Below are positions 1 through 8,499 of a stretch of DNA of 55,688 bases, piece by piece. The notes beneath the pieces were generated by a model. The model searched no databases and was not told the DNA's origin. It saw only the letters and a program-made list of their open reading frames with translations. The stretch is from NCBI GenBank assembly GCA_020692325.1, contig JAIMKR010000002.1, forward strand, positions 281,331 to 337,018, written 5' to 3'. Each line of letters starts with the position of its first letter. The stretch's first letter is position 1. Both the position numbers and the translations under genes were made by a program. The DNA is from Desulfocurvus sp. GTDB lineage: Bacteria > Desulfobacterota > Desulfovibrionia > Desulfovibrionales > Desulfovibrionaceae.

Positions 1-2
1 AC

Positions 3-461
3 CCCGAAGTGGTCACCGCGCGCAAGATCGTCACCGTGCATGGTGCTTCCGGACCGGTGGCGTCGTATGCGTTCACTCGTGAGTCCCCCCCCGCTCCGCC
101 CTTCCCCGAGCCGGAGAAGCCGGCGGCGTCCTTCTTGTCCCTGCCTGCCGTCATCCGCTCGGATCGTGGTGATTTTCTCGGCCTGCCCGGCGGGCAGACC
201 GTGCGGCGGTTGGTCGAGGTGTTGGCCCCCAAGGCGGAATCCGGGCCGGTCGGGGTGACGTGGTTCGCCGAGGGGGGGGACGCCTGGACTTGCTTTATTC
301 CGCTGGGGCATGCGCAGAAGCGCGAAATCCTCTTCGAGCGCACCACCACGCCGCGCGGCAACATGGTCGGCCTCATCCGACGCATGCGCATCAACGAGGC
401 CGAGGCCACTCCCATGCAGCTGCAGGAGATTTTCCGCCAGCTGCGCGATCAACTGACGTAA
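3..461 (+). CDS. Hypothetical protein, 5'-truncated by window edge
   Basis: The reading frame is open to the left edge of the window, so the N-terminus is missing; an internal GTG at 9 is the first possible start here. About 150 residues are visible: a Pro-rich segment, then a compact domain ending in an Arg-rich helix with a low-charge C-terminus. I recognise no family motif, and no signal peptide or membrane segment is visible in the part present. It ends 25 nt before the LOG-family gene on the same strand and may share its transcript. Function unknown. Confidence 0.6.
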   Translation, partial: PEVVTARKIVTVHGASGPVASYAFTRESPPAPPFPEPEKPAASFLSLPAVIRSDRGDFLGLPGGQTVRRLVEVLAPKAESGPVGVTWFAEGGDAWTCFIPLGHAQKREILFERTTTPRGNMVGLIRRMRINEAEATPMQLQEIFRQLRDQLT

Positions 462-485
462 CCCCCACACATGCAAGGAGAGATA

Positions 486-1070
486 ATGAACAGCGTTTGC
501 GTCTTCCTCGGTTCCAACCCTGGCACCGATCCGGCCTATCTCGAGGCGGCCAAGGCCACGGGCGTGGAGCTCGCCCGGCGTGGTCTGACCACGGTCTATG
601 GCGGTTCCAACGTGGGACTCATGGGCGCACTGGCCGACGCGGCCCTCGCCGCCGGCGGCAAGGTCGTGGGCATTATCCCCAAGTCGCTCCAACGCAAGGA
701 AATCGCGCACCGTGGCCTGACCGAGGAGTACGTGGTGGAGTCCATGCACGAGCGCAAATCCCTGATGAGCGAGCGCGCCGACGCATTCATCGCCCTGCCC
801 GGGGGATTGGGAACCCTTGAGGAGCTGTGCGAAATGCTCACCTGGGCGCAGCTGGGTTTTCACAAGAAACCCTGTGGACTGCTTGATGTGGACGGGTATT
901 ACGCTCCCCTCTGGGGCTTTTTGGACAACGCCGTGGACAAGGGCTTTGTGCGCCGGGAACATCGGGCCATGTTGCTTAGCGCCCCCACGGCGGGCGAGCT
1001 GCTCGATCGGTTCGAGACCTACCACGCCCCCGTGGTGGAGAAGTGGATTCAACGGCCTGGCGTCCGGTAA
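486..1070 (+). CDS. LOG family protein (TIGR00730-type nucleoside monophosphate phosphoribohydrolase)
   Basis: A 194-residue Rossmann-type protein. It carries the family signature PGGLGTLEE at about residues 105-113 and the MHERK stretch at 87-91, which together form the phosphoribose-binding active site. Family members cleave the N-glycosidic bond of (cytokinin-type) nucleoside 5'-monophosphates; in bacteria the real substrate is usually unclear. An in-frame ATG lies at 471, but the AAGGAG ribosome site at 475-480 sits 5 nt before the ATG at 486, so 486 is chosen. The length is normal for the family. It is cytosolic and is the second gene of a probable two-gene unit with the partial gene upstream. 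Confidence 0.88.
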   Translation: MNSVCVFLGSNPGTDPAYLEAAKATGVELARRGLTTVYGGSNVGLMGALADAALAAGGKVVGIIPKSLQRKEIAHRGLTEEYVVESMHERKSLMSERADAFIALPGGLGTLEELCEMLTWAQLGFHKKPCGLLDVDGYYAPLWGFLDNAVDKGFVRREHRAMLLSAPTAGELLDRFETYHAPVVEKWIQRPGVR

Positions 1071-1082
1071 ATGGTGCCAGGG

Positions 1083-1304
1083 TCACGGCCTGGGCGGCAG
1101 GTCGGGCAGGTGGCGGTTGCGTTGGGCCCGTACCCAGCGTTTGAGGTCCTCCGGCAGGGCTCGCCAGGAGCCTGTGCCGTTGCGTCGCCAGGCCGGCAGT
1201 CCCAGATCCGACACCAGCCGCACGATCTGCTTTGGGTTCTCGCCCACGGCCTCGCAGATGGCCCGCGCCCCCTTGACGCAGATTTCGTAGTTCATATCCA
1301 GCAT
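1083..1304 (-). CDS. Small helix-turn-helix DNA-binding protein (phage/excisionase-like)
   Basis: A 73-residue protein starting MLDMNYEICV, with a good Shine-Dalgarno (GGAGGG) just before the ATG at 1304. A longer frame exists upstream, but it has no better start. The body looks like a short winged/MerR-AlpA type helix-turn-helix: a predicted recognition helix around GENPKQIVRLVSDLGLPAWR, then a Trp-rich wing and a basic tail ending RNRHLPDLPPRP. Such mini-HTH proteins are common in phage early regions. It lies downstream of another small minus-strand gene and divergent from an S24-like regulator. Family membership is inferred from the pattern only. Confidence 0.55.
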   Translation of the reverse strand: MLDMNYEICVKGARAICEAVGENPKQIVRLVSDLGLPAWRRNGTGSWRALPEDLKRWVRAQRNRHLPDLPPRP

Positions 1305-1368
1305 GCCCTCCGATTCGTGTTGGCGGTTCGCGGAGGCTCCTGAAAGAGCAACCGTTTCCGGGGAAATT

Positions 1369-1680
1369 TCATTGCCAGTTGGCAATACTAATACGCACCC
1401 ACCAGGGAGTGAACCGCACGGTCCATAGCCCAATATTTTTGCCAATCAGCAATGCCCGTTGCACTCCCTCCTGTTTCAGCCCCGTTTCTTTTTCGATGAT
1501 TGAAAGCGGGGCGGCAAGTTCTCCGGCGGTCAGCTCCACCGAGAGACCTTCAATTCTGGCATGTTTGCGCTTTCTTGATGCATGAAAGAGGCTCCAGGAC
1601 CATAGTCTCCAGAGATCGGCCTCCCGCCACAGCGGAGAGTCCGGCTCGGGAATGGCGAGTGTGATGGTTTTGTTGCACAT
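1369..1680 (-). CDS. Small DNA-binding protein resembling phage replication-protein N-terminal domain
   Basis: About 103 residues from the ATG at 1680; a TTG at 1695 would add five residues but overlaps the inverted repeat at 1687-1696. The sequence (LWREADLWRLWSWSLFHAS, then LSVELTAGELAAPLSIIEKETGLKQEGVQRAL) has the layout of the winged-helix N-terminal domain of phage replication initiators and DnaD-like proteins: an aromatic helix, a basic loop, and a second DNA-contacting helix. No downstream ATPase or DnaD C-domain follows, so it is either a stand-alone wHTH or a decayed fragment. No clear Shine-Dalgarno. It sits 65 nt before the small HTH gene and probably shares its transcript. Confidence 0.5.
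   Translation of the reverse strand: MCNKTITLAIPEPDSPLWREADLWRLWSWSLFHASRKRKHARIEGLSVELTAGELAAPLSIIEKETGLKQEGVQRALLIGKNIGLWTVRFTPWWVRISIANWQ
1371..1386. repeat. Palindrome ATTGCCA-GT-TGGCAAT
   Basis: A perfect 7-bp inverted repeat with a 2-nt centre. It overlaps the 3' end of the wHTH gene and lies about 70 nt upstream of the start of the small HTH gene. Size and position suit a dimeric-repressor site, but no protein is assigned. Confidence 0.35.
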
Positions 1681-1686
1681 GGCGTA

Positions 1687-1749
1687 TTTTGTCAAATAGC
1701 ATTTATATAGTCAACAGGCAAAAGTACTTTTGAGTGGACTTTGACAAAA
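1687..1749. promoter_or_regulatory. Paired 10-bp inverted repeat in the divergent control region
   Basis: TTTTGTCAAA at 1687-1696 and its exact reverse complement TTTGACAAAA at 1740-1749 are 53 bp apart centre to centre, about five helical turns. One arm covers the start region of the minus-strand wHTH gene. The other covers a TTGACA (1741-1746) that could be the -35 box of the plus-strand regulator, although no convincing -10 follows at 17 bp. On the minus strand TTGACT near 1714-1709 is a candidate -35. The arrangement suggests cooperative operator binding, probably by the S24-like regulator; this is inference. Confidence 0.5.
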
Positions 1750-1815
1750 AAAATGATAGCTTTGTGACATATCGCAACCGCGTGCCGCCCGGCGCGCACA
1801 GCAGAGGGGGGAGCG

Positions 1816-2556
1816 ATGGATTTCACCAGCAATCTGCGGGAAATGCTCTGGGCCAAGGTGGGCGAGAACAAGGACTACCCCAACCGCAAGCGCATGGCCG
1901 ACGCCCTGGGCATCGATCCATCGCAGCTCAACCGTTTCCTCGACGGAGAGCGCGGGCTTTCCGTCGAGTCGCTCGGTCGCATCCTCGACGGCTTGGGCGC
2001 GCGCGTGGTTCTGCCCGGCGATGCGGGCGAACCCGCCCACGAGGTGCGCTTCGTCTCGCCGCGCGTGGATGGCGCGGCCCCGGACGCCACGCCCCCCGAC
2101 GCTGAGGACTACATCGCCGTGCCAATGGTTTCCATGACGGCGGCGGCCAAACCTGGGCGGATCGATCCGGCGGACACGCAAGGGTGGATGCTCGTATGGC
2201 GGCACCACGAATCCGTCCGCTTTCGCACCGATCTCGTGGCGGCGAGCATCGCCCCTGGCGAGGACGGCATGGCCCCGGCCCTGCACGCCGGCGATGTCGT
2301 TCTCGTCGATCGTGGCGAGAAATCACCAGATCCGGCCGGCAAGATCATGCTTGTGCGCGATCCCGACGGCGCTTGCTCCGTGCGCCGGGTGGCCACACAG
2401 AGCGTCGCCGATGACCTGGAGCTCGTCTTCTACGCGGACTCATCTCGCGATACCCCCCCCCGTGTGCATCGTTTGCGCCGCGATTACGCCGGGGACCTGG
2501 GGCGGGCCATCGCCGGGCGTGTCGTCTGGGCCTGGAGCGATATGACCAGGAACTAG
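1816..2556 (+). CDS. XRE/S24 LexA-like repressor with substituted catalytic residues
   Basis: A 246-residue regulator. Residues about 20-62 form an XRE-type helix-turn-helix (RMADALGIDPSQLNRFLDG). Residues about 100-240 form an S24 (LexA/CI C-terminal) fold, recognisable from GMAPALHAGDVVLVD and GKIMLVRDPDG. In active S24 proteins the motif is G-D-S-M-x-P; here the serine position is Gly151 (EDGMAP). The Lys of the dyad appears as Arg190 (SVRRV). Self-cleavage is therefore unlikely, and the domain probably serves in dimerisation or ligand sensing. The gene faces away from two small DNA-binding genes, as in phage immunity regions. The ATG follows GGGGGGAGCG. The domain call is firm; loss of proteolysis is inferred. 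Confidence 0.82.
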   Translation: MDFTSNLREMLWAKVGENKDYPNRKRMADALGIDPSQLNRFLDGERGLSVESLGRILDGLGARVVLPGDAGEPAHEVRFVSPRVDGAAPDATPPDAEDYIAVPMVSMTAAAKPGRIDPADTQGWMLVWRHHESVRFRTDLVAASIAPGEDGMAPALHAGDVVLVDRGEKSPDPAGKIMLVRDPDGACSVRRVATQSVADDLELVFYADSSRDTPPRVHRLRRDYAGDLGRAIAGRVVWAWSDMTRN

Positions 2557-2643
2557 TCTCGCCGATGCGGCAAGGTAAAAGCGCTGGATTTTTTCGATAG
2601 CTCGGGCTACCATAGACAAAAGCGATTTCGTCCGAGGTGGTTG

Positions 2644-3129
2644 ATGAAGTGGTTGACGAAGTGGTTTACGAAGATCTTTTCCGAGTCCGCGGAGGAGGGC
2701 AACACCTCCGGTGAGCTCAACGCTTTTCTCGGCGTGGGGACGAAGTTCACAGGTCGGTTGGCCTTCGAGGGCTCCGTGCGCATCGACGGACATTTCCAGG
2801 GCTCCATCGCCGCCACGGGCACGCTCATCCTTGGGCGTGACGCCCTGGTGAAGGGCGAGGTGGACGTGGCCAGCCTGAACGCCAACGGAACCCTTGTTGG
2901 CACGGTGCGCGTCTCACGTCACGCCAATCTCCACGAGCACGCCGTGTTCGACGGCCGGCTCATCACGCCCAAGCTCAGCATGGACCCAGGGGCCATCATC
3001 AACGGCTCCATTGAGATGCCCAATCCCAACCCGCAGCCGGCCGAAGACCAGGACGAGGCCTCCGCGCCTGCTTGCCCCTGCGCCGAGGAGCGCGAGGCCT
3101 CCGAACCGGATTCCGAGGATTTGGGATAG
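2644..3129 (+). CDS. Bactofilin (polymer-forming cytoskeletal protein)
   Basis: A 161-residue protein. After a short basic amphipathic N-terminus (MKWLTKWFTKIF), a possible membrane-association segment, it has the bactofilin (DUF583) right-handed beta-helix: repeating hydrophobic/Gly strands such as FTGRLAFEGSVRIDGHFQGSI and TLILGRDALVKGEVDVASL through about residue 120. A disordered, acidic, Pro-rich tail with two Cys follows. Bactofilins polymerise without nucleotide and scaffold cell-shape or polar machinery. The ATG at 2644 is preferred to a TTG one codon earlier; GAGGTGG lies just upstream. It is monocistronic, with a strong terminator following. Confidence 0.9.
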   Translation: MKWLTKWFTKIFSESAEEGNTSGELNAFLGVGTKFTGRLAFEGSVRIDGHFQGSIAATGTLILGRDALVKGEVDVASLNANGTLVGTVRVSRHANLHEHAVFDGRLITPKLSMDPGAIINGSIEMPNPNPQPAEDQDEASAPACPCAEEREASEPDSEDLG

Positions 3130-3166
3130 CGCCGTTGGATATGACGCGGTTCGTATTGAACCAATG

Positions 3167-3203
3167 AAAAGCCCCCCGTCTCCTGTCAAGGCGGGGGGCT
3201 TTT
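3167..3203. terminator. Bidirectional rho-independent terminator
   Basis: A perfect 12-bp stem, AAAAGCCCCCCG at 3167-3178 and CGGGGGGCTTTT at 3192-3203, with a 13-nt loop. It has T runs in both orientations and lies between the convergent bactofilin and secreted coiled-coil genes, so it can serve both. Confidence 0.93.
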
Positions 3204-3216
3204 CGCGAGAGCTGGG

Positions 3217-3936
3217 TTAGTCCTGCAGGGTTGATTCCGAATCGGATTTGCCCGCCGGCGTTTCCTGATCCTGGTCCGGGGTCGCGGGCTCCTGGTGGAC
3301 GATGACGGTGGCGTCGTCGTTTTGCGCGGGCTGGACGTTCTCGCCGGAAATTCCGGCCTCGACGCCGCCCGTTGGCTGCGGCGTGGTCGCGACGGGGGCG
3401 GTCTTGACGCCACAGCGGTTCAGCTTGAAGTCGGCCACGTCCTTTTCCTTGTTGGCCACGCGCTGGGTCCAGTCGCGCACGTAGAGTGTGGCGGTGTCGA
3501 TCTTACGCTGGTATCCAGTCTGCTCATCGAGGTTTTTTGAGGCGTCGCTTTTGAGATCGTTGATGATCTTGGAGTTGTCCTCAAGGTTGCCGAGCTTGTT
3601 TTCGATGATGGCCTGCATCTTGGCGATATCCAACGCGAGGCGTGCGCCGCGCGCCTGGGATTTGGCGAGCTTGGCGCCGAGGTTGGCCAGATCGTCCTGT
3701 CGATCGGCCAGATCCTCCTTGAGTTTGGCGAGCTCCAGATCCTTGCCCGCGCAGGCGAGAGTGTCGTCGGCCTTGTTGATGGCCTGGCGCTTGTCCTGCG
3801 GGACCTGAGCGGCCAGTTCCTCGTTCACGGGCGAGCCGCCGAACAGCTCGTCGATGCTGAAGGCGTGGCTCTGGACAGGGAAAAACATGGCCGCCACTGC
3901 GGCGGCCGCGAGGATGCGTGCGGTGGGGCGTATCAT
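3217..3936 (-). CDS. Secreted/periplasmic coiled-coil protein of unknown function
   Basis: 239 residues. The N-terminus is a clear Sec signal peptide (basic MIRPTAR, a hydrophobic Ala/Val/Phe core, predicted cleavage after SHA at about residue 25). The mature protein is dominated by a long charged helix (about residues 60-175) with heptad-like Leu/Ala spacing and DLADRQDDLANLG-type repeats, so an extended coiled coil in the periplasm is likely. There are two Cys (DTLACAGK and LNRCGVK) that could form a disulfide. The C-terminal 60 residues are Pro/Gln/Asp-rich and disordered. It follows glnD by 79 nt on the same strand but is not obviously linked in function. Confidence 0.7.
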   Translation of the reverse strand: MIRPTARILAAAAVAAMFFPVQSHAFSIDELFGGSPVNEELAAQVPQDKRQAINKADDTLACAGKDLELAKLKEDLADRQDDLANLGAKLAKSQARGARLALDIAKMQAIIENKLGNLEDNSKIINDLKSDASKNLDEQTGYQRKIDTATLYVRDWTQRVANKEKDVADFKLNRCGVKTAPVATTPQPTGGVEAGISGENVQPAQNDDATVIVHQEPATPDQDQETPAGKSDSESTLQD

Positions 3937-4015
3937 GACGGGCCTCCTGCTGTACGGGAAATGATGCCGAGGGACGCTAGCTCAAAGCGTGCGCCAAGGC
4001 AACGGCGTGGGGGGG

Positions 4016-6913
4016 CTACCGCGCGGCCGCGAGGAGGGCTTTTTTGAGTTCCTCCATGCGGGTGGGGTCGGTGAGCTTGAGGCCGTCCTCCGTGCGCACG
4101 TAGAAGACGTCGTGGATGCGCCCGGCGCTGGTCGCGATGCGCGCCAAATGGATGCGTATTCCTTCGTGGGCCAGAGTGAGGCCGACATCGTGCAGCAGAC
4201 CCAGACGGTCCGGCGCGGCCACTTCGACCAGGGTGTAGAAGTCGCTGGATTTATTATCCATGCGCACCATGCGCCGGCTTTTGGGCGCGCGTGAGGGCGG
4301 CGTGAGGGGCGAGGCGCGTTTCTGGTCCAGCCGGTACTCAAGGGAAAGCTTGCCCGTGAGCGCGTAGGAGACCGCCCGGCGAACACGTTGCCACAAGTCC
4401 TCCAGGAACAGGCCTTCGCCCGGCTCCTTGACCAGGAACACGTCCACGGCGAGGTTGCCGCTCATGGCACCGGTTCCGCCGTTCCAGGTGAGCACCTCGG
4501 CGGAGAGGATGTTCAGGTCGTGCAAGGCCAGCACTCCGGCCATGACGGCGAAGATGCCCGGCTGTTCCAGGGCGGCGATGCTGACCTGAAAGGCTCCGCC
4601 GCGTGCGGGCACGGCGTCGATCTCCACAACGCCGATACCAGCCTTGCCCGTGGGTTTGCGGATGAGATCCTCGGCCATGGCCGAGGCGAAACGACGGGCC
4701 AGGCGCATGTGCCGCGCCACGGTCGGGACGTCGAGCACGAGCAGGGCGCGCGCGGGCATGCGCGAAAGGCAGGCTTCGGCGAAGGCCGGATCGAGGGGCG
4801 GTTCCTCCTCGCCCGCTGGACCGAGGAACGGCTGGGCGGCGAGTCCCAGCGCCGACTCGCGCACTTGCCGGGTTTTGGCCACGGCGTGCGGCTCGGCCAG
4901 CGGACCGTCCGTGAGCAGTCGCCGGGCCTTGCGCGTGAGTTCGTCGAAAAGCGAGGCCGTCCAGGGGTTCCAGGCGCGAGGCCCGGTGGAGCGGCTGTCG
5001 GCCACGGCCAACAGGTGCAGCATGTCCAGGCGTTCCACTGCGCCGCACAATTCGGCCATTCCGGCGGCCACGGATTCATCGGAGAGATCGCGCCGGGTGG
5101 CGATTTTGGGAATAACGAGGTGCTGCCGCACCAGGAAGGCCACATCCTCGCGGGTATCGGCGCTGGCCCCCAGGCGGGCGAGGATGCGTTGCGCGAGGTC
5201 CGCCCCGGCGGCGGAGTGGTCGCGGTTCGGCTTGGCCAGATCGTGGCAGAAGCCGGCCAGCAGCAGATGATCGAAATTGGGCAGCGTGGCGGCGATGCCG
5301 CGCAGCTCCGGCGCGACGTCGTCCATGTCGGCCTGGCTGTCGGGCAGCATGGCCGCCAGGGCGCGCACCACCTCGATGGTGTGCTTGCCCACGGGATGGA
5401 TGTGGAAGTCGTCGAACTGGACGAGGTGTTCCACGGGGGCGAATTCCGGCACCAGCGCGCCGAGCAGGCCGGTGTCGAGCATGGATTGCAGCGCCGTGGC
5501 CACGGCTGGCGCGGCGGGGTCGGTCCCAGCGGGCGCGTCGGGCGCGGGAGCCGGGGCGAAGAAACGTTTCAGCGCGCCTTTCAGGCCGCCAGCCTTTGCT
5601 CTTGCTGTGTTTTGGGCTGGGTTGGTCAGCGGTGGAGAACTCTCGGTGGGTTGGCCGGAGGCGCGGAAGATTTCCAGCAGCGCGGGCAGAATGCCCGGCA
5701 GGGCGGCGAAGGCCGCACGGCGCTCGGGCGTGGCCAGGGCGGCGCGGGTGGCCCGTTGGGCCGCCCAGCACACGGGCCGGGCCTGCCGGGCTGCGGCCAC
5801 GTAAAGCTCCAGAATCAGGGCGGGATCGTTTTGCGCGGCGTCGCCGTCGCGCAGGGCCATGCCCGTGGGACCGCAGAAGATGGCCTCCGAAGCGCCGCCC
5901 GGGGCGGCCGGGCAGCTCTCGGCCCGTGGGGGGAAGGCCTCCAGCCAGCAGGCCTGACGCATGGAGCGGATGCGCGCCATGGATTTGTGCAAACGCGAAA
6001 GGAAGGCCTCAACGGCCAGTCCCATGCTGAGAGCGCTGTCCTCGTCGTCCGTGGCTTCTTCTGGATCGGCTCCTGCGAAACCAAGCTGCCGGGCCACCTG
6101 CGGCTGAAAATCGAAATTCAGGCGGTCGGTCTTGCGCTTGGCGGTCAGGTGCAGGGCCGTGCGCGCGGCGAGGACGAAGCCGTAGTCAGCATGCAGCAGG
6201 CGCAGGTCGTCCGGGGTGAAGGGCGCGGCGGGCCCATCGCGCAGGGCGGGGTCGATGCGCAGGAGCCAGTGGATCTGGTGAACGTCGCGCAGGCCGCCCA
6301 GACCGTTCTTCAGGTCCGGCTCCAGCAATCCGCTGGAGTCGCCGTACTCGATGCGCCGGGTGGCGTTGAGTTTGAGCACCCATTGGCCGTAGGTGGACGC
6401 GTATCCCGCCAGCACCCTGCCCGAGAATTCCCGCACCAACCGGGCCGGAAGGTTCTCGTCGCCGGCCACGAGGCGCGTGTCCAGAAGCGAGGTGAGCACC
6501 TGCGGATCCTCGCGTGCGAGGCGCAGGCAGTCCTCCACCGCCCGCACGCCGTGCCCGAGGTCCAGACCGACGTCCCAGAGCGGATGGAACAGCCCGCGCG
6601 AGAGTTCGTCCGCGTTTTGGGGAATGTCCTCGCCATAAAGCAGCAGCACATCGACATCGGAGGCCGGGCAGAGTTCGCCCCGGCCATAGCCTCCAACGGC
6701 TATGAGGGAAAAGTGTTCTTGGAACAGGTGTGGCGATTCCGCGCCGAGCTCCTCCAGCCGGTCGCGGAAGTACGTGTCCATGAGGGTGGAGCAGGCGGCC
6801 GGGTATTCGGCCAGCGCGCCGGCGAGGGCGGCCTCGCCGAGGGCGAGACGGCCCTGCCGCAACCGCTGAGCGGAAGGCGGCAGGGCCGGAACGTTTTGCT
6901 TGATGTCGTCCAC
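4016..6913 (-). CDS. glnD: [Protein-PII] uridylyltransferase/uridylyl-removing enzyme GlnD
   Basis: A 965-residue bifunctional nitrogen sensor that uridylylates PII when glutamine is low and removes UMP when it is high. The nucleotidyltransferase signature is GGYGRGELCPASDVDVLLLY (residues about 74-93, metal ligands Asp86 and Asp88). A GlnE-like helical region follows, then an HD hydrolase domain (HTIEVVRAL and CHDLAKP, about 500-620), and two C-terminal ACT glutamine-sensing domains (about 760-960). The length is slightly above the E. coli enzyme because of an Ala/Pro-rich linker (about 415-470). The start is a GTG at 6913 with a weak ribosome site. It lies 20 nt after glnB, consistent with co-transcription. 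Confidence 0.96.
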   Translation of the reverse strand: MDDIKQNVPALPPSAQRLRQGRLALGEAALAGALAEYPAACSTLMDTYFRDRLEELGAESPHLFQEHFSLIAVGGYGRGELCPASDVDVLLLYGEDIPQNADELSRGLFHPLWDVGLDLGHGVRAVEDCLRLAREDPQVLTSLLDTRLVAGDENLPARLVREFSGRVLAGYASTYGQWVLKLNATRRIEYGDSSGLLEPDLKNGLGGLRDVHQIHWLLRIDPALRDGPAAPFTPDDLRLLHADYGFVLAARTALHLTAKRKTDRLNFDFQPQVARQLGFAGADPEEATDDEDSALSMGLAVEAFLSRLHKSMARIRSMRQACWLEAFPPRAESCPAAPGGASEAIFCGPTGMALRDGDAAQNDPALILELYVAAARQARPVCWAAQRATRAALATPERRAAFAALPGILPALLEIFRASGQPTESSPPLTNPAQNTARAKAGGLKGALKRFFAPAPAPDAPAGTDPAAPAVATALQSMLDTGLLGALVPEFAPVEHLVQFDDFHIHPVGKHTIEVVRALAAMLPDSQADMDDVAPELRGIAATLPNFDHLLLAGFCHDLAKPNRDHSAAGADLAQRILARLGASADTREDVAFLVRQHLVIPKIATRRDLSDESVAAGMAELCGAVERLDMLHLLAVADSRSTGPRAWNPWTASLFDELTRKARRLLTDGPLAEPHAVAKTRQVRESALGLAAQPFLGPAGEEEPPLDPAFAEACLSRMPARALLVLDVPTVARHMRLARRFASAMAEDLIRKPTGKAGIGVVEIDAVPARGGAFQVSIAALEQPGIFAVMAGVLALHDLNILSAEVLTWNGGTGAMSGNLAVDVFLVKEPGEGLFLEDLWQRVRRAVSYALTGKLSLEYRLDQKRASPLTPPSRAPKSRRMVRMDNKSSDFYTLVEVAAPDRLGLLHDVGLTLAHEGIRIHLARIATSAGRIHDVFYVRTEDGLKLTDPTRMEELKKALLAAAR

Positions 6914-6933
6914 CTGGGGGACGCCTTGGTGGG

Positions 6934-7296
<363 letters not shown>

Positions 7297-8499
7297 TTAC
7301 GCCTGGTAGCCGGTCTCATTGTGCTGGGAAAGGTCGAGGCCGCGATCCTCTTCCTCGTCGCTGGCGCGCAGGCCGATGGTGGCGTCCACCAGCTTGAAGA
7401 GGACCAGACTCGCGACGAAGCAAAACGCCCAGGTGGCGGCCACGGAAGCCAATTGTATCCAAAGCTGGGACGGATTGCCATAGAAAAGCCCCTGGGCCTT
7501 GTTGATGCTGGCGAACAGGCCCGTGGCGATGGCACCCCATGTGCCGCCCACGCCGTGCACGCCCACAACGTCAAGGGAGTCGTCGTACCCCAGCTTGCCT
7601 TTGAGCAGCACGGCCGAGAAGCACAGCACTCCGCCGACGAGTCCGATGAGGATGGCCGGCATGGCGGTGACGAAGCCGGCTCCCGGAGTTATGGCCACCA
7701 GCCCGGCCACGGCGCCCGAGGCCGCGCCGAGGGTGGTGGGCTTGCCGGAATGCCGCCATTCCATGAAGATCCAGGACAGGGCGGCGGCCGCCGCGGCGAG
7801 ATGCGTGGTGACGAAGGCGTTGGCGGCGAAGCCGTCGGCCGCCAGGGCGCTGCCGGCGTTGAAGCCGAACCAGCCGAACCAGAGGATGGCCGCGCCGAGC
7901 ACCGTCATGGGCAGGTTGTGGGGGATGAAGGCCATCCGCCCGTAGCCCTTGCGCTTGCCCATGACCACGGTGGCGGCGAGCGCGGCCGCGGCGGAACTCA
8001 TGTGGACGACCGCGCCGCCGGCGAAGTCGAGCGCGCCCATCTGCGCCATCCAGCCCTTGCCCCACACCCAGTGGGCCATGGGAGCATAGACGATGAAGAG
8101 CCACAGGGTTGTGAACACCAGGAACCCTCCGAACTTCATGCGTTCGGCGAAGGCGCCGGTGATGAGGGCGGGGGTGATGACGGCGAACATGCACTGGAAG
8201 ATCATGAACGCCAGGTGGGGAATGGTGTCGGAGTATGGTCCGGCCGTCATGCCCACGCCATTGAGGAACAGAAAGTCGAGATTGCCGATGACGCCGCCGA
8301 TGTCCTTGCCGAAGGCCAGGGTGTAGCCGGCCACGGCCCATAGCACGGACACCAGCCCGACGATGATGAAGCTTTGCATGATGGTGGCCAGCACGTTTTT
8401 GCTGCGCACCATGCTGCCGTAGAACAAGCCAAGGCCTGGGGTCATGAACATGACCAGGGCCGCGCAGATGAGCACGAACGCAGTATCCGCCCCGTTCAT
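7297..8499 (-). CDS. amtB: Ammonium transporter
   Basis: A 400-residue Amt/Rh-family channel. The sequence runs as about 11 hydrophobic helices starting with MNGADTAFVLICAALVMFMT, and has family motifs such as DFAGGAVVHMSSA and the conserved pore region HGVGGTWGA. It conducts NH3/NH4+ across the inner membrane and is blocked by unmodified PII. There is no cleavable signal peptide typical of E. coli AmtB; the first helix starts near residue 5. It is the first gene of amtB-glnB-glnD. Its leader is about 225 nt and is preceded by a sigma-54 promoter match, which fits control by nitrogen limitation through an NtrC-type activator. Confidence 0.96.
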   Translation of the reverse strand: MNGADTAFVLICAALVMFMTPGLGLFYGSMVRSKNVLATIMQSFIIVGLVSVLWAVAGYTLAFGKDIGGVIGNLDFLFLNGVGMTAGPYSDTIPHLAFMIFQCMFAVITPALITGAFAERMKFGGFLVFTTLWLFIVYAPMAHWVWGKGWMAQMGALDFAGGAVVHMSSAAAALAATVVMGKRKGYGRMAFIPHNLPMTVLGAAILWFGWFGFNAGSALAADGFAANAFVTTHLAAAAAALSWIFMEWRHSGKPTTLGAASGAVAGLVAITPGAGFVTAMPAILIGLVGGVLCFSAVLLKGKLGYDDSLDVVGVHGVGGTWGAIATGLFASINKAQGLFYGNPSQLWIQLASVAATWAFCFVASLVLFKLVDATIGLRASDEEEDRGLDLSQHNETGYQA

